DNA of 52,388 nucleotides from an uncultured bacterium (GCA_903945435.1 CAJAVM010000014.1:1-52388); one strand, 5' to 3'; positions 17,606 through 26,959 are shown, counted from the first letter of the stretch. Notes: generated by a model not told the origin, from the letters alone. A program made the numbers and translations.

Positions 17606-18154
17606 TTATTTTAAATCGGTTAATGGATAATTCTTGGCGAGTTCTTTTATTACATTTAGCTCTTCTTTATTAAACGGTTGAAGAACAAATTTCTCTGCCG
17701 GGATTCTTGTTCTGAGTAATTCATTTTTAACGCCTATTCGTAGTCTTTTAAATTTTTTAGTTTTTAAGTGATTAATAATTGATTCTATCCCTCGATGCCC
17801 AGCGCTTCCGGAGTCGGTTGCAATTTTTGATTCACCAAAGTTGATATCGATATCATCTTGAATCACAGTTAAGGCTTCATTTAAATCTTCATCTTTCTTT
17901 TTAAAAAGGCCTAAGCTTTTGGGGATTAATCCATAATAACTTAAGATTTTTTGAACACTCTGGCCAGATTCATTCATGAAAGTTTGTGGCTTTACATACA
18001 GAATATCTCCCTCTTCATGAGTTAAGGCATTAAATTTTTTATTTAGCTTCCAATTAGCATTCTCAATTAAACTATCTAAAAAAATCCAGCCCGCGTTATG
18101 ACGAGTGTTTTTATATTGGTCGCCTGGATTACCTAAACCAACGATGATTTTCAT
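17606..18154 (-). CDS. pth: Peptidyl-tRNA hydrolase
   Basis: Recycles peptidyl-tRNAs released during translation. 182 residues with all family motifs: VGLGNPG near the start, TRHNAGW with catalytic His19, VKPQTFMNESG, and IQDDIDI plus GSAGHRGIESI. A Lys/Asp-rich insertion (FKKKDEDLNEA) precedes the IQDDID segment and is slightly longer than usual. It begins one base after the der stop, so the two genes are tightly coupled. Confidence 0.96.
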   Translation of the reverse strand: MKIIVGLGNPGDQYKNTRHNAGWIFLDSLIENANWKLNKKFNALTHEEGDILYVKPQTFMNESGQSVQKILSYYGLIPKSLGLFKKKDEDLNEALTVIQDDIDINFGESKIATDSGSAGHRGIESIINHLKTKKFKRLRIGVKNELLRTRIPAEKFVLQPFNKEELNVIKELAKNYPLTDLK

Positions 18155-18155
18155 A

Positions 18156-19553
18156 TTATTCGTTGTATGTTGTATGTGATTTGCGATGTTTAGTTACGGT
18201 AATACTTACCGGAGTTCCTACTAGTCCACATTTTTCACGCAATCTATTTTCTACAAATCTTACATAGGAAAAATGTAGGTCATCATTAGGGCCAATTCTT
18301 AAAATGAATCCCGGAGGGTTACTTCTTACTTGGCGGAATTCATAAATTCTTGGAGCCTTCGTTCCACTTCCTTTTGCTGGTTTATGAATTTTAACTACAT
18401 GCTTAAGAAATTTATCTGTTTGAGAGTCGCTTAGTTGTAATCTTCTTTGGGTGTTAATTTCTAAAATCAAATCTAAAATTTTATTTACCTTTTCCCCGGT
18501 CTTAGCAGAAATAAACTGAATTGGAACCCAGGTTGCAAAGGGCATCTTATCGTAAATAATCTCCATCCATTTTTTAGTGTTTCTTTCCTCAACTTGGTCC
18601 CATTTGTTAGCAATAAAAATTAAACTTTTTTGTCTATCAACAATTTCTTGAATAATTTTAGCATCTTGATGAGTTAGTGGCTCGCTAATATCAAATACTA
18701 AAAGCGCGATTTCAGCTTTATCTAAAGATTTTAATGATTTTAAAATGCCTGGTTTTTCAAAGCCTTTAGATTTTGTTCCCTTTTTAGAAATTCCAGCCGT
18801 ATCCACTAATCTAATTGTTTGGTCTTTGTAAGTTAATTCAGTATTTTGAGGTTCTCTAGTTGTATGAGCAATAGGACTAACGATAACTCTTTCGTATCCT
18901 AAAATAGAATTAAGGAGTGATGATTTACCAACATTAGGCTTTCCAATAATACAAACGTTAATTAAATTTTCTGAATCAACGTCTTCTGCTTTCTTGAATT
19001 CTCTTTTTTCATCAATTAAGTTGATAATTTTATCTAATAAATCACCGGTTCCCATGCCACTAGCGGCTGAAATTGGAAATGGCTCACCCAAGCCCAGTTT
19101 ATTAAAAGGTGCGGTTTCGGAAGCATTTTTAAAATTATCAACTTTATTAGCAACTAATAAGATTTTATTTTTGTATTTACCTAATTTATTTATTGCTTGA
19201 GCTAATTCTTTATCTTCTGGTAGAATACCAACTTTAGTATCAACTAAAAATAAAATTAGGTCAGCTTTATCAAGATAACTTTTTGCTTGTTTTTGTGTTT
19301 TAGCATCGATGCTTTCGTCTTCTATTTTTTTAGAGGTTAAATAATGCCAATCGATGAGTCCGGCAGTATCAACTAATTCAAAAGCACTATTAGACCATTC
19401 TACTACACCAAGATTACTATCTCTTGTTGTTCCGGCGATAGGAGAAACTAATGCTTGATTACGTTCGGTTAAACAATTAAAAAGAGTTGATTTTCCAACA
19501 TTTGTTCGTCCGCAAATTGCTACGAGCGGAAGCTGTTTCTTGTTTTCTTCCAT
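18156..19553 (-). CDS. der: Ribosome-assembly GTPase Der (EngA)
   Basis: The double-GTPase that acts in 50S assembly. 465 residues from the ATG at 19553. An in-frame upstream ATG at 19574 would overlap the preceding gene, and the shorter start gives the usual N-terminus. G domain 1 has GRTNVGKSTLF and DTAG; G domain 2 has GKPNVGKSSLLN, DTAGISKKG and NKWDQVE. A C-terminal KH-like domain follows (about 365-450, with GTKAPRIYEFRQVRSNPPGF). The LCP gene ends one base upstream and pth starts one base downstream. Confidence 0.96.
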   Translation of the reverse strand: MEENKKQLPLVAICGRTNVGKSTLFNCLTERNQALVSPIAGTTRDSNLGVVEWSNSAFELVDTAGLIDWHYLTSKKIEDESIDAKTQKQAKSYLDKADLILFLVDTKVGILPEDKELAQAINKLGKYKNKILLVANKVDNFKNASETAPFNKLGLGEPFPISAASGMGTGDLLDKIINLIDEKREFKKAEDVDSENLINVCIIGKPNVGKSSLLNSILGYERVIVSPIAHTTREPQNTELTYKDQTIRLVDTAGISKKGTKSKGFEKPGILKSLKSLDKAEIALLVFDISEPLTHQDAKIIQEIVDRQKSLIFIANKWDQVEERNTKKWMEIIYDKMPFATWVPIQFISAKTGEKVNKILDLILEINTQRRLQLSDSQTDKFLKHVVKIHKPAKGSGTKAPRIYEFRQVRSNPPGFILRIGPNDDLHFSYVRFVENRLREKCGLVGTPVSITVTKHRKSHTTYNE

Positions 19554-19554
19554 A

Positions 19555-21012
19555 TTAGTTAGTGTTATTAGCATCAGTCCCTAGAATTAAAAGGAAATCA
19601 GATGTGCTAGCTTGATTCTGATAATCCTTGAGCCACTGTGGGAATTCAAAGCTCTGCTTCGCGTTGGTTGATTGTTTGATGGTTTTTAGACTCTCATTCT
19701 TTTTTCCATATGTTAAATCAAATACTACAGTTTCAGAATAATTTCTTTCTGGTGCATTACCGGTTTCAGTAATAGTAAATCCAAGACTCTTTAGTTCCTC
19801 GGCGGTAATTCCCGCTAATCCAGTTACCCAGGTTCCATTTTTAACATTTACAGTTGCTGTTTCGGTAATTGGTTCTATTGGCGTTTCTTTGTTAATTACT
19901 TCAGTCCCAAAAATATCTCTAATGAAGTTTTTGATTTGTGTGAAGTTTCCGGAAACTGGAACTAATATATAGGCCCCCTCACTGCTAATTGTTGAAACTA
20001 GTAACCCATCGGGCGCGTCACTTAGTCCTTTATTAATTATCTCATCTTTTTTAACATCTTTAAATAAGTTCCAGAGTTTTAACATTTCCCAGACCTCTAA
20101 ATTCGTAGAGATATTTTTATTAAATTCATTAATTAATTTTCCGATAGTTACTGGATTTAGTAATGTTTGTTTTGAAAGGAGCTTTTCTTTCACAGCCGCT
20201 AAAACTAGTTGTTGTCTTCTGGCGCGAGCAAAATCAGAACCTTCTAGTCCAGAGGCATGACGACTACGAGAATATTTTAAGGCTAATGAGCCATTCATAG
20301 TTTGTAATCCTTGATCTAGGTGTAGATGCTCGTAACGAGCGTAGTAGTTGGGATTATCTTCTTGCCCTAAAATAGGATAAGCATAGTCATCAAAAGTATT
20401 TTCGACATTAACTTGAATCCCTCCAATTTCATCTATTACATTTTTAAAACCTTCAAAATCAGCACGGATATAATAATCAATATTGATATCTAATAGCTTA
20501 CTAAGAGATTCAATCGTTGCTTGACCGCCACTACCAGGTACCGCAGCTTCAGCAAAGGCATTAATATTATTTACCTTTCTCCAACCAGCTTCAGCGAGAG
20601 GAACTTGCATATCTCGTGGAATAGCGATTAAGGAAACCTGTTTTGTTGAGGGCTTTAAACTTGCAAGTATAATAGTATCAGCTAAGTATGCTCCGTCGTG
20701 ACCTTCTCCACCCATTCCGATTAATAAAATGTTTATTCTATCATTCTCTTCTCCTTGTAATTGTTTATCAGTGCTAGGCACTAAATGTTTTAACTTTCCA
20801 AAAATACCAGTATTTGAAAGCCAGTCAGAAGCGCTTTGACTAGACATGATAACTTTTCCGGAGAAGATTAATCCAATAACTACAAAAGCAATTACGTAAG
20901 TAGTAATTTTTTTTCTTCCCTTTCCGGCTGAGACATCTAAAAACTCTTCTTTGCCATGAGTAATGGCTTCTTTTTTTTCTTCTTCTTCCATTTTTTTCTT
21001 AAAATCTATCAT
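19555..21012 (-). CDS. LytR-CpsA-Psr (LCP) family protein with LytR_C domain
   Basis: LCP proteins transfer polyprenyl-linked polymers onto peptidoglycan or other surface acceptors. 485 residues: a charged cytosolic N-terminus, one membrane helix (about 37-56), then an extracytoplasmic LCP domain (about 92-290). That domain shows ILLIGMGGEG, LADTIILASL, IAIPRDMQV and the Arg-rich KYSRSRHASGLEGSDFARA. A LytR_C-like domain follows (about 388-445, VNVKNGTWVTGLAGITAEEL). The ATG lies only 19 bases after the tRNA-Pro(CGG) 3' end and has no Shine-Dalgarno sequence, so the message is probably released by tRNA processing. Confidence 0.92.
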   Translation of the reverse strand: MIDFKKKMEEEEKKEAITHGKEEFLDVSAGKGRKKITTYVIAFVVIGLIFSGKVIMSSQSASDWLSNTGIFGKLKHLVPSTDKQLQGEENDRINILLIGMGGEGHDGAYLADTIILASLKPSTKQVSLIAIPRDMQVPLAEAGWRKVNNINAFAEAAVPGSGGQATIESLSKLLDINIDYYIRADFEGFKNVIDEIGGIQVNVENTFDDYAYPILGQEDNPNYYARYEHLHLDQGLQTMNGSLALKYSRSRHASGLEGSDFARARRQQLVLAAVKEKLLSKQTLLNPVTIGKLINEFNKNISTNLEVWEMLKLWNLFKDVKKDEIINKGLSDAPDGLLVSTISSEGAYILVPVSGNFTQIKNFIRDIFGTEVINKETPIEPITETATVNVKNGTWVTGLAGITAEELKSLGFTITETGNAPERNYSETVVFDLTYGKKNESLKTIKQSTNAKQSFEFPQWLKDYQNQASTSDFLLILGTDANNTN

Positions 21013-21031
21013 AATTAAAATTTTGTTTTTG

Positions 21032-21102
21032 TCGGGCTACCCGGAATTGAACCGGGGTCACGCGCACCCGAAGCGCGTATAATACCGTTATACCATAGCC
21101 CG
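21032..21102 (-). tRNA. tRNA-Pro(CGG)
   Basis: A 71-base cloverleaf with the C1-G72 pair typical of tRNA-Pro (CGGGCTA/TAGCCCG). The anticodon loop is TTCGGGT in stem CGCGC/GCGCG, so the anticodon is CGG. CCA is not encoded. It is the last of three tRNAs in one direction, directly before the LCP gene. Confidence 0.93.
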
Positions 21103-21113
21103 AGCCAGGGTTG

Positions 21114-21186
21114 TGGACTTGAGGGGACTCGAACCCCTTACCTCTGCAATGCGAATGCAGCGCTCTACCAGATGAGCTACAAGCCC
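21114..21186 (-). tRNA. tRNA-Ala(CGC)
   Basis: A 73-base cloverleaf. The acceptor GGGCTTG/CAAGTCC contains the G3-U70 pair that identifies alanine tRNAs. The anticodon loop is TTCGCAT in stem CTGCA/TGCAG, anticodon CGC. CCA is not encoded. Confidence 0.95.
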
Positions 21187-21207
21187 AATTCGTTATCAAA
21201 ATTCTGG

Positions 21208-21278
21208 TCGGGCTGCCCGGAATCGAACCGGGGCTACATGCACCCCATGCACGCGTACTGCCTCTATACTACAGCCCG
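21208..21278 (-). tRNA. tRNA-Pro(GGG)
   Basis: A 71-base cloverleaf with acceptor CGGGCTG/CAGCCCG. The anticodon loop is ATGGGGT in stem CGTGC/GCATG (one G-U pair), anticodon GGG. Unlike the other tRNAs in this window, CCA directly follows the discriminator A. It is the first tRNA after the promoter at 21316-21343. Confidence 0.93.
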
Positions 21279-21315
21279 CAAATACAAAAATAAGGCCTGG
21301 CTAGAACCCGCTTCT

Positions 21316-21343
21316 ATCTTAACACAAAACGGGGATATTTCAA
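21316..21343 (-). promoter_or_regulatory. Predicted promoter of the tRNA-Pro/Ala/Pro-LCP-der-pth transcript
   Basis: On the minus strand, TTGAAA (21338-21343), 16 bases and TAAGAT (21316-21321) sit about 35 bases before tRNA-Pro(GGG). Confidence 0.5.
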
Positions 21344-21360
21344 GCTAACTTTTGACTCCT

Positions 21361-21386
21361 ATTTATTGACGTTTATGTCAATAAAT
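21361..21386. repeat. Perfect inverted repeat between divergent promoters
   Basis: ATTTATTGAC (21361-21370) and GTCAATAAAT (21377-21386), with a six-base spacer. It lies between the leftward tRNA promoter and the rightward promoter at 21420. There is no T-run, so an operator or protein-binding site is as likely as a hairpin. Confidence 0.6.
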
Positions 21387-21419
21387 TAAATTTGAAAATA
21401 GTAGCTATTTTAATTTTTG

Positions 21420-21447
21420 TTGACAAATAGTTTTGAAGGATTAAGAT
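21420..21447 (+). promoter_or_regulatory. Predicted promoter of a candidate non-coding RNA
   Basis: Consensus TTGACA (21420-21425), 16 bases, TAAGAT (21442-21447). No reading frame follows for 300 bases, until trpS. Confidence 0.55.
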
Positions 21448-21453
21448 TAAAGA

Positions 21454-21691
21454 AATACTTCTGAATTTCACATTATGCACACAGAAGCCCTGCAAGGAAA
21501 TTAGATTCGTTGGAGTCGGCATGATTACGAGCAAACATTTTGTGCGATGTTGGTCAGTCTAAACACTGAATAATTGAGCCAACGGTCCAAAATCAGTCGC
21601 ATCTGATTAAGACGTCTTTATTTCCTTGCTTTTAGTTCTTTTTTAAAAGTTTTTTCCCGCTAGCCTCAGTTCTGTATGCCGAGGCTTTTTT
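21454..21691 (+). ncRNA. Candidate structured RNA upstream of trpS, unidentified
   Basis: A promoter-to-terminator unit without a reading frame. A perfect 10-base closing stem pairs GCAAGGAAAT (21492-21501) with ATTTCCTTGC (21620-21629). Inside, CGTTGG near 21508 can pair with CCAACG near 21578, and local hairpins such as AATCAG/CTGATT (loop TCGCAT) are visible. I checked for T-box, 5S, SRP, tmRNA and RNase P signatures and found none. The architecture could be a 6S-like RNA or a trpS leader; identity is open. Most of the 471-base gap between tRNA-Pro(GGG) and trpS is this unit. Confidence 0.45.
21662..21691 (+). terminator. Terminator of the candidate RNA upstream of trpS
   Basis: AGCCTC (21662-21667) and GAGGCT (21681-21686) with a 13-base loop and six T. 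A possible -10 (TATAAT, 21695-21700) directly after it could start trpS. Confidence 0.6.
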
Positions 21692-21749
21692 ATTTATAAT
21701 TGCTTTTGCTTAAGTTTTACATTAGAATATTAGTATAAACGATAAATTT

Positions 21750-22751
21750 ATGAAGAAAGAAATAGAAACAAAAAAAATAATTTTTTCTGGTATTCAGCCA
21801 AGCGGAAATCTTAATATTGGTAACTATATCGGGGCTATTTCCCAGTGGGTTAATATGCAAGAAAAGTATGATTGTATTTTTTCGGTTGTTGACTATCATG
21901 CAATTACGGTTAAGCAAAATCCAGATGAATTACGTCGTCGAGCTATAGAGGTAACTAAAATATATTTAGCCGCTGGGATTGACCCAGAAAAATCGATTAT
22001 ATTTAAACAATCAGACGTAGCGGCTCATACTGAATTAGCTTGGATTTTAAATTGTTATGGCGCGCGTATTGCTGACTTAAATAAAATGACTCAGTTTAAA
22101 GATAAGTCAGGTAAAAATCAGGAGTCTGCTAGCGTTGGTTTGTATGCCTATCCCGTTTTAATGGCGGCCGATATTTTATTGTATGATGCCGAAATTGTTC
22201 CTGTTGGTGAAGATCAAAAACAACATGTTGAATTAGCCCGCGATATCGCTAAACGTTTTAATGGTGAATATGGAGAAATTTTTGTTGTTCCTCAGGTAGT
22301 AATCAGAAAAGATGGTGCCCGGATTATGTCATTACTTGATGCGTCTAAAAAAATGAGTAAGAGTGATAGTAATCAAAATAATTGTATTACCCTGTTGGAT
22401 GATATAGAGGTTGCTAGAAAAAAAATCATGCGCGCAGTAACTGACTCTGGAATAGATATTGAATATGACTTAGAAAATAAGCCGGCTTTATCTAATCTCT
22501 TAACAATTTATGCTATTTTAGGTACTCGTGAAATTCCTCGCCTCGTAAAAGATTACAAGGGTAAAGGTTATGGTGATTTTAAAAAAGATTTAGCAGACGT
22601 AGTTGTTAAATTTTTAACTGATTTTCAAACTAAATATAATAAGATTAGCGATGAAGATGCTCTGATTATTTTAGAATTAGGAAAAGAAAGAGCGGCAAAA
22701 ATTGCTAATGAAAAAATGGAGAAAGTAAGAAAGGCAATCGGAGTTGGTTAA
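21750..22751 (+). CDS. trpS: Tryptophan--tRNA ligase
   Basis: Class Ic synthetase charging tRNA-Trp, 333 residues, normal length. The HIGH-like motif is GNLNIGNYIGA near the N-terminus (preceded by SGIQPS) and the KMSKS motif is SKKMSKSDSN around 200. The substrate-pocket segment MAADILLYDAEIVPVGEDQKQH is typical. It follows the candidate RNA unit and is translationally close to the next gene, which starts one base after its stop. Confidence 0.97.
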   Translation: MKKEIETKKIIFSGIQPSGNLNIGNYIGAISQWVNMQEKYDCIFSVVDYHAITVKQNPDELRRRAIEVTKIYLAAGIDPEKSIIFKQSDVAAHTELAWILNCYGARIADLNKMTQFKDKSGKNQESASVGLYAYPVLMAADILLYDAEIVPVGEDQKQHVELARDIAKRFNGEYGEIFVVPQVVIRKDGARIMSLLDASKKMSKSDSNQNNCITLLDDIEVARKKIMRAVTDSGIDIEYDLENKPALSNLLTIYAILGTREIPRLVKDYKGKGYGDFKKDLADVVVKFLTDFQTKYNKISDEDALIILELGKERAAKIANEKMEKVRKAIGVG

Positions 22752-22752
22752 T

Positions 22753-24126
22753 ATGAATCAAAAAAATACCATTATTGAAAAGGATTGGCAGAATGCATAT
22801 AAATGGCAGTTTCAGGCCTATCCTTTTTTTACGTCTGTTTATGTTGCTGCCTCAACTCAAAAAATAGATAGTAAATATAGCATTTTTTTTGATGATGCCA
22901 TTAATTATTTTCATGATGGGAATTTAATTCTGTTTAAGAAAAGCGGCACAATTTTGAAGGTTGGCAGCAGGATTATAAAAGAAACCCTAATGGGTAAAAC
23001 CGAATATTTAAATGATTTAATTAGCTTACAACATGAGCTAGAAAACGCAATTAAAGTATGCCACATCGCACGTAGAAATAATGAGAATGAGCTGGGAAAA
23101 TGGTGGGATAAAACAGAATCAGCTCTTTTTCATACCACGAATTTATTATTCTCGTTTGATTATCCGTTTGATAATTTTTTAATGGAGCTTAGTAAAAAAC
23201 GTCCCAATGATTTTCATTTCCTTATCAATAAAATAAATGATAACCAGCCGTCTTTTATGACCGAGGCGGTGACTTACTTATATAAGCTAAATAAAAAAAA
23301 TAAAAATTTTGATGTAATTTTTACTAAGTTTATTAAAAAGTTTTCTTGGTTACAAAATACGTATAGTGGCCCTTCCCCGTTAACTATTTCTTGGTTAAAA
23401 AAATATTTACATAATTTAAAAATCGAAACCAGCTCCAGTTCAAATAAAAAAATAAATGTGAAACTGTCTCGTGATTACGGTAGTTTGATAAAGTTGGCTC
23501 GTACGGCCGCCATTGTGAGAGATAAAAAGAAAGAACTGCTTCTTGTCGCCGTTGATTTAATGGACGCTTGGCTTAAAAATATTTGTCGTCAACATCATTT
23601 TAGTTATAAATGTTTGCGTTGGTTAACAGTTGATGAAATCAAAAATTTAGTTTTCAATAATCAAACATCATATTTAGCCGCGGCGGAAAAATATGAAAAA
23701 AATAGAAGACGTTTTGGCTTAATGTTCAGCCCTGGATATATTGATGTAAGCCAAAAAACTTGGGAACAAGTTTTATCGATAAACAATAAACGCGATAGTG
23801 AAATTTTACATGGCGTATCGGCTAGCCCGGGTGTATATACGGGTAAAATAAATGTTGTTTTAAACGCTCAAGCGGGAATAAAAAACTTTAAGCACGGAGA
23901 GATTTTAGTTACTTCAATGACGCGTCCTGAATTTTTACCACTTATGAGTAAGGCCGGTGCATTTATTACAGAAGAAGGTGGAATATCTTGTCATGCTGCT
24001 ATTGTGGCTAGAGAGATGAAAAAACCGTGTATTATTGGAATTAAAAATGCAACCAAAATTTTAAAAAATGGTGATCTCGTTAAAGTTGATGCTAAAAGTG
24101 GTATAGTTACAAAATTAATAAAATAA
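22753..24126 (+). CDS. PEP-utilising mobile-domain protein lacking the rest of PEP synthase
   Basis: 457 residues from the ATG at 22753; an in-frame TTG at 22744 would overlap trpS. The last roughly 95 residues are a PEP-utilising mobile (phosphohistidine) domain, with GVSASPGVYTGKI, then EEGGISCHAAIVARE carrying the phospho-acceptor His near 414, and KPCIIGIKNATKIL. The N-terminal 350 residues are helical and charged. I see neither the ATP-grasp nor the PEP-binding barrel of PpsA or PPDK, although such domains may be too divergent to recognise. A complete ppsA lies elsewhere in the window. It may be a swivelling phospho-carrier partner or part of an unusual phosphotransferase. The domain call is firm; function is unknown. 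Confidence 0.8.
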   Translation: MNQKNTIIEKDWQNAYKWQFQAYPFFTSVYVAASTQKIDSKYSIFFDDAINYFHDGNLILFKKSGTILKVGSRIIKETLMGKTEYLNDLISLQHELENAIKVCHIARRNNENELGKWWDKTESALFHTTNLLFSFDYPFDNFLMELSKKRPNDFHFLINKINDNQPSFMTEAVTYLYKLNKKNKNFDVIFTKFIKKFSWLQNTYSGPSPLTISWLKKYLHNLKIETSSSSNKKINVKLSRDYGSLIKLARTAAIVRDKKKELLLVAVDLMDAWLKNICRQHHFSYKCLRWLTVDEIKNLVFNNQTSYLAAAEKYEKNRRRFGLMFSPGYIDVSQKTWEQVLSINNKRDSEILHGVSASPGVYTGKINVVLNAQAGIKNFKHGEILVTSMTRPEFLPLMSKAGAFITEEGGISCHAAIVAREMKKPCIIGIKNATKILKNGDLVKVDAKSGIVTKLIK

Positions 24127-24130
24127 AAAC

Positions 24131-24157
24131 AAAAAACCGCCATTAGCGGTTTTTTTA
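24131..24157. terminator. Bidirectional terminator between the mobile-domain gene and 16S rRNA
   Basis: AAAAACCGC (24132-24140) and GCGGTTTTT (24146-24154) with loop CATTA; A-run before and T-run after. Confidence 0.85.
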
Positions 24158-24302
24158 TATTCAATCATGTAGAAATTGTGAGTCTAATTGGCACCAATTC
24201 GGTTTTTGTCATTACTTGCAAGCAAGCAACAACCACTCTAACACGAGGTTAGAGGCGACCATTTCCTCAGGTCATAAATGAAAAGAGGAAATATCTCCCT
24301 AG
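24158..24302 (-). other. 16S rRNA 3' trailer with hairpins
   Basis: There is no gene here. Inverted repeats are visible: AATTGG/CCAATT, CTCTAAC/GTTAGAG, and ATTTCCTC/GAGGAAAT just past the 16S 3' end. These could be precursor-processing stems. No 23S, 5S or spacer tRNA follows before the convergent terminator. Confidence 0.5.
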
Positions 24303-25785
<1,483 letters not shown>

Positions 25786-26005
25786 TTTGATTGCTCAATG
25801 AAGGTTCTTAACCTTCTATATAAGATTCCGTTTGATAACGGACAAAATTTATTTTTTTCCGAATTGATGCCGATTAGCATCAAAATTAACCATCACCATG
25901 ATTGTTTGTTTATTTATTTTTTTAATGTCCTGAAATAGACAGAAAAAAACAGAGATAATAAATTATCTTGTTTTTATATTTCCTATTCTGTTTTATTTTT
26001 AATAA
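25786..26005 (-). other. 16S rRNA 5' leader
   Basis: This makes up most of a 338-base gap without a protein gene. It contains clear stems: GAAGGTT/AACCTTC near 25803-25819, TCCGTT/AACGGA near 25827-25842, and TTGATGC/GCATCAA near 25863-25883. It is a leader of over 200 bases between promoter and mature 5' end, presumably used in processing or antitermination. Confidence 0.55.
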
Positions 26006-26009
26006 CCCT

Positions 26010-26038
26010 ATTTTATACTAATAAAAAATGTCTGTCAA
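26010..26038 (-). promoter_or_regulatory. 16S rRNA promoter
   Basis: Minus strand TTGACA (26033-26038), 17 bases, TAAAAT (26010-26015). A near-consensus promoter, as expected for rRNA, and divergent from infC. Confidence 0.7.
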
Positions 26039-26123
26039 GAGTATCTGCTAAGGCCTTATTTTATTTGACTTTTAGCTATTTTTAAGATATAAAGATAAAT
26101 ATAATAAATAGTAAAAAATAAAA

Positions 26124-26678
26124 ATGCGTATTAAATTTCACCGTGTTGAAAAGAAAGTCGAACCCACATTTAGATCTAATCATCAAATTAAAGTACCTGA
26201 AGTATATTTAATAGATGAAACCGACGAGGCAATAGGCATCGTTACTATTGAAGAGGCCTTAGAAAGGGCTCATGAAGTAGATTTAGATTTAGTAGAGGTA
26301 AATCCTAAGGCAAATCCTCCGGTTGTTAAGATTGTCAACATGAACCAACTTAAGTATGAAAGAGAAAAGATGGCTCATAAACAAAAGATGCAACAGAAGA
26401 AAGTTGAGACTAAAAATATTCGTTTATCTTTTAGAATTAGTGCTCATGATCTTGACTTGCGCGTTTCTCAGGCAGAAAAATTTTTATTGAAAGATAATAA
26501 GATTAAAGTTGAGCTTATATTAAAGGGACGCGAACGCCAATATCCGAGAAAAGCAGCTGAAATAATCAATGGTTTTGTAACTAAATTACAAACCGTTCCT
26601 GAGTTGAAAGCTGAGGTAGAACAGCCCTTGACAAATCAAGGCGGAAGATTTACTATAATATTGATTAATAAAAAGTAA
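26124..26678 (+). CDS. infC: Translation initiation factor IF-3
   Basis: Binds the 30S subunit and enforces start-codon and initiator-tRNA selection. 184 residues: an N-terminal domain (about 10-85, VYLIDETDEAIGIVTIEEAL, DLVEVNPKANPPVVKI), a Lys-rich linker, and a C-terminal domain with KNIRLSFRISAHDLDLRVSQ. The usual D-Y-G-K linker motif reads NMNQLKYE here. It starts at ATG rather than the rare AUU seen in many infC genes and has no Shine-Dalgarno sequence. It is followed by rpmI-rplT, the classic operon. Confidence 0.96.
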   Translation: MRIKFHRVEKKVEPTFRSNHQIKVPEVYLIDETDEAIGIVTIEEALERAHEVDLDLVEVNPKANPPVVKIVNMNQLKYEREKMAHKQKMQQKKVETKNIRLSFRISAHDLDLRVSQAEKFLLKDNKIKVELILKGRERQYPRKAAEIINGFVTKLQTVPELKAEVEQPLTNQGGRFTIILINKK

Positions 26679-26691
26679 AAAATCCTAAATT

Positions 26692-26712
26692 CAGGTGATT
26701 GCCTGTTTTTTT
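26692..26712 (+). terminator. Attenuator-like hairpin between infC and rpmI
   Basis: CAGGT (26692-26696) and GCCTG (26701-26705) around GATT, followed by seven T. It lies within the infC-rpmI gap, where L20-type autoregulatory leaders occur in other bacteria. The short stem suggests partial termination. Confidence 0.55.
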
Positions 26713-26761
26713 AATCTGGAATTCGCTAATTAGCAAATGAAAGCTGTTAGTATTCAATAAT

Positions 26762-26959
26762 ATGCCAAAAATAAAAACTCACAAAGCTACAGTAAAACGT
26801 TTTAAAAGAACGGCTACGAATAAATTGACTCAGAGAAAATCGGGTCAAGATCATTTTAATGCTCGTGAAACTGGAAATACTACCAGACAAAAAAGACTTG
26901 ATATTACTACTCACAAAACTTTAACCAAGACTATTAAGGCTTTAACTCCTTATAATTAA
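26762..26959 (+). CDS. rpmI: 50S ribosomal protein L35 (bL35)
   Basis: 65 residues, basic, with the family start MPKIKTHKATVKRFKRTATNKL and the usual basic C-terminal half. It lies between infC and rplT. A Thr-rich end (THKTLTKTIKALTPYN) is somewhat divergent, but the length and context are normal. Confidence 0.94.
   Translation: MPKIKTHKATVKRFKRTATNKLTQRKSGQDHFNARETGNTTRQKRLDITTHKTLTKTIKALTPYN

Noticed and set aside
21454-21691. 5S rRNA or RNase P RNA
   Set aside because: A 10-base closing stem is suggestive of 5S, but the conserved CCGAAC segment is missing. The RNase P core GAGGAAAGTCC is also missing.
21454-21750. T-box riboswitch controlling trpS
   Set aside because: No T-box core (the usual GGTGGNACCGCG-like bulge) or clear specifier hairpin is present before the terminator.
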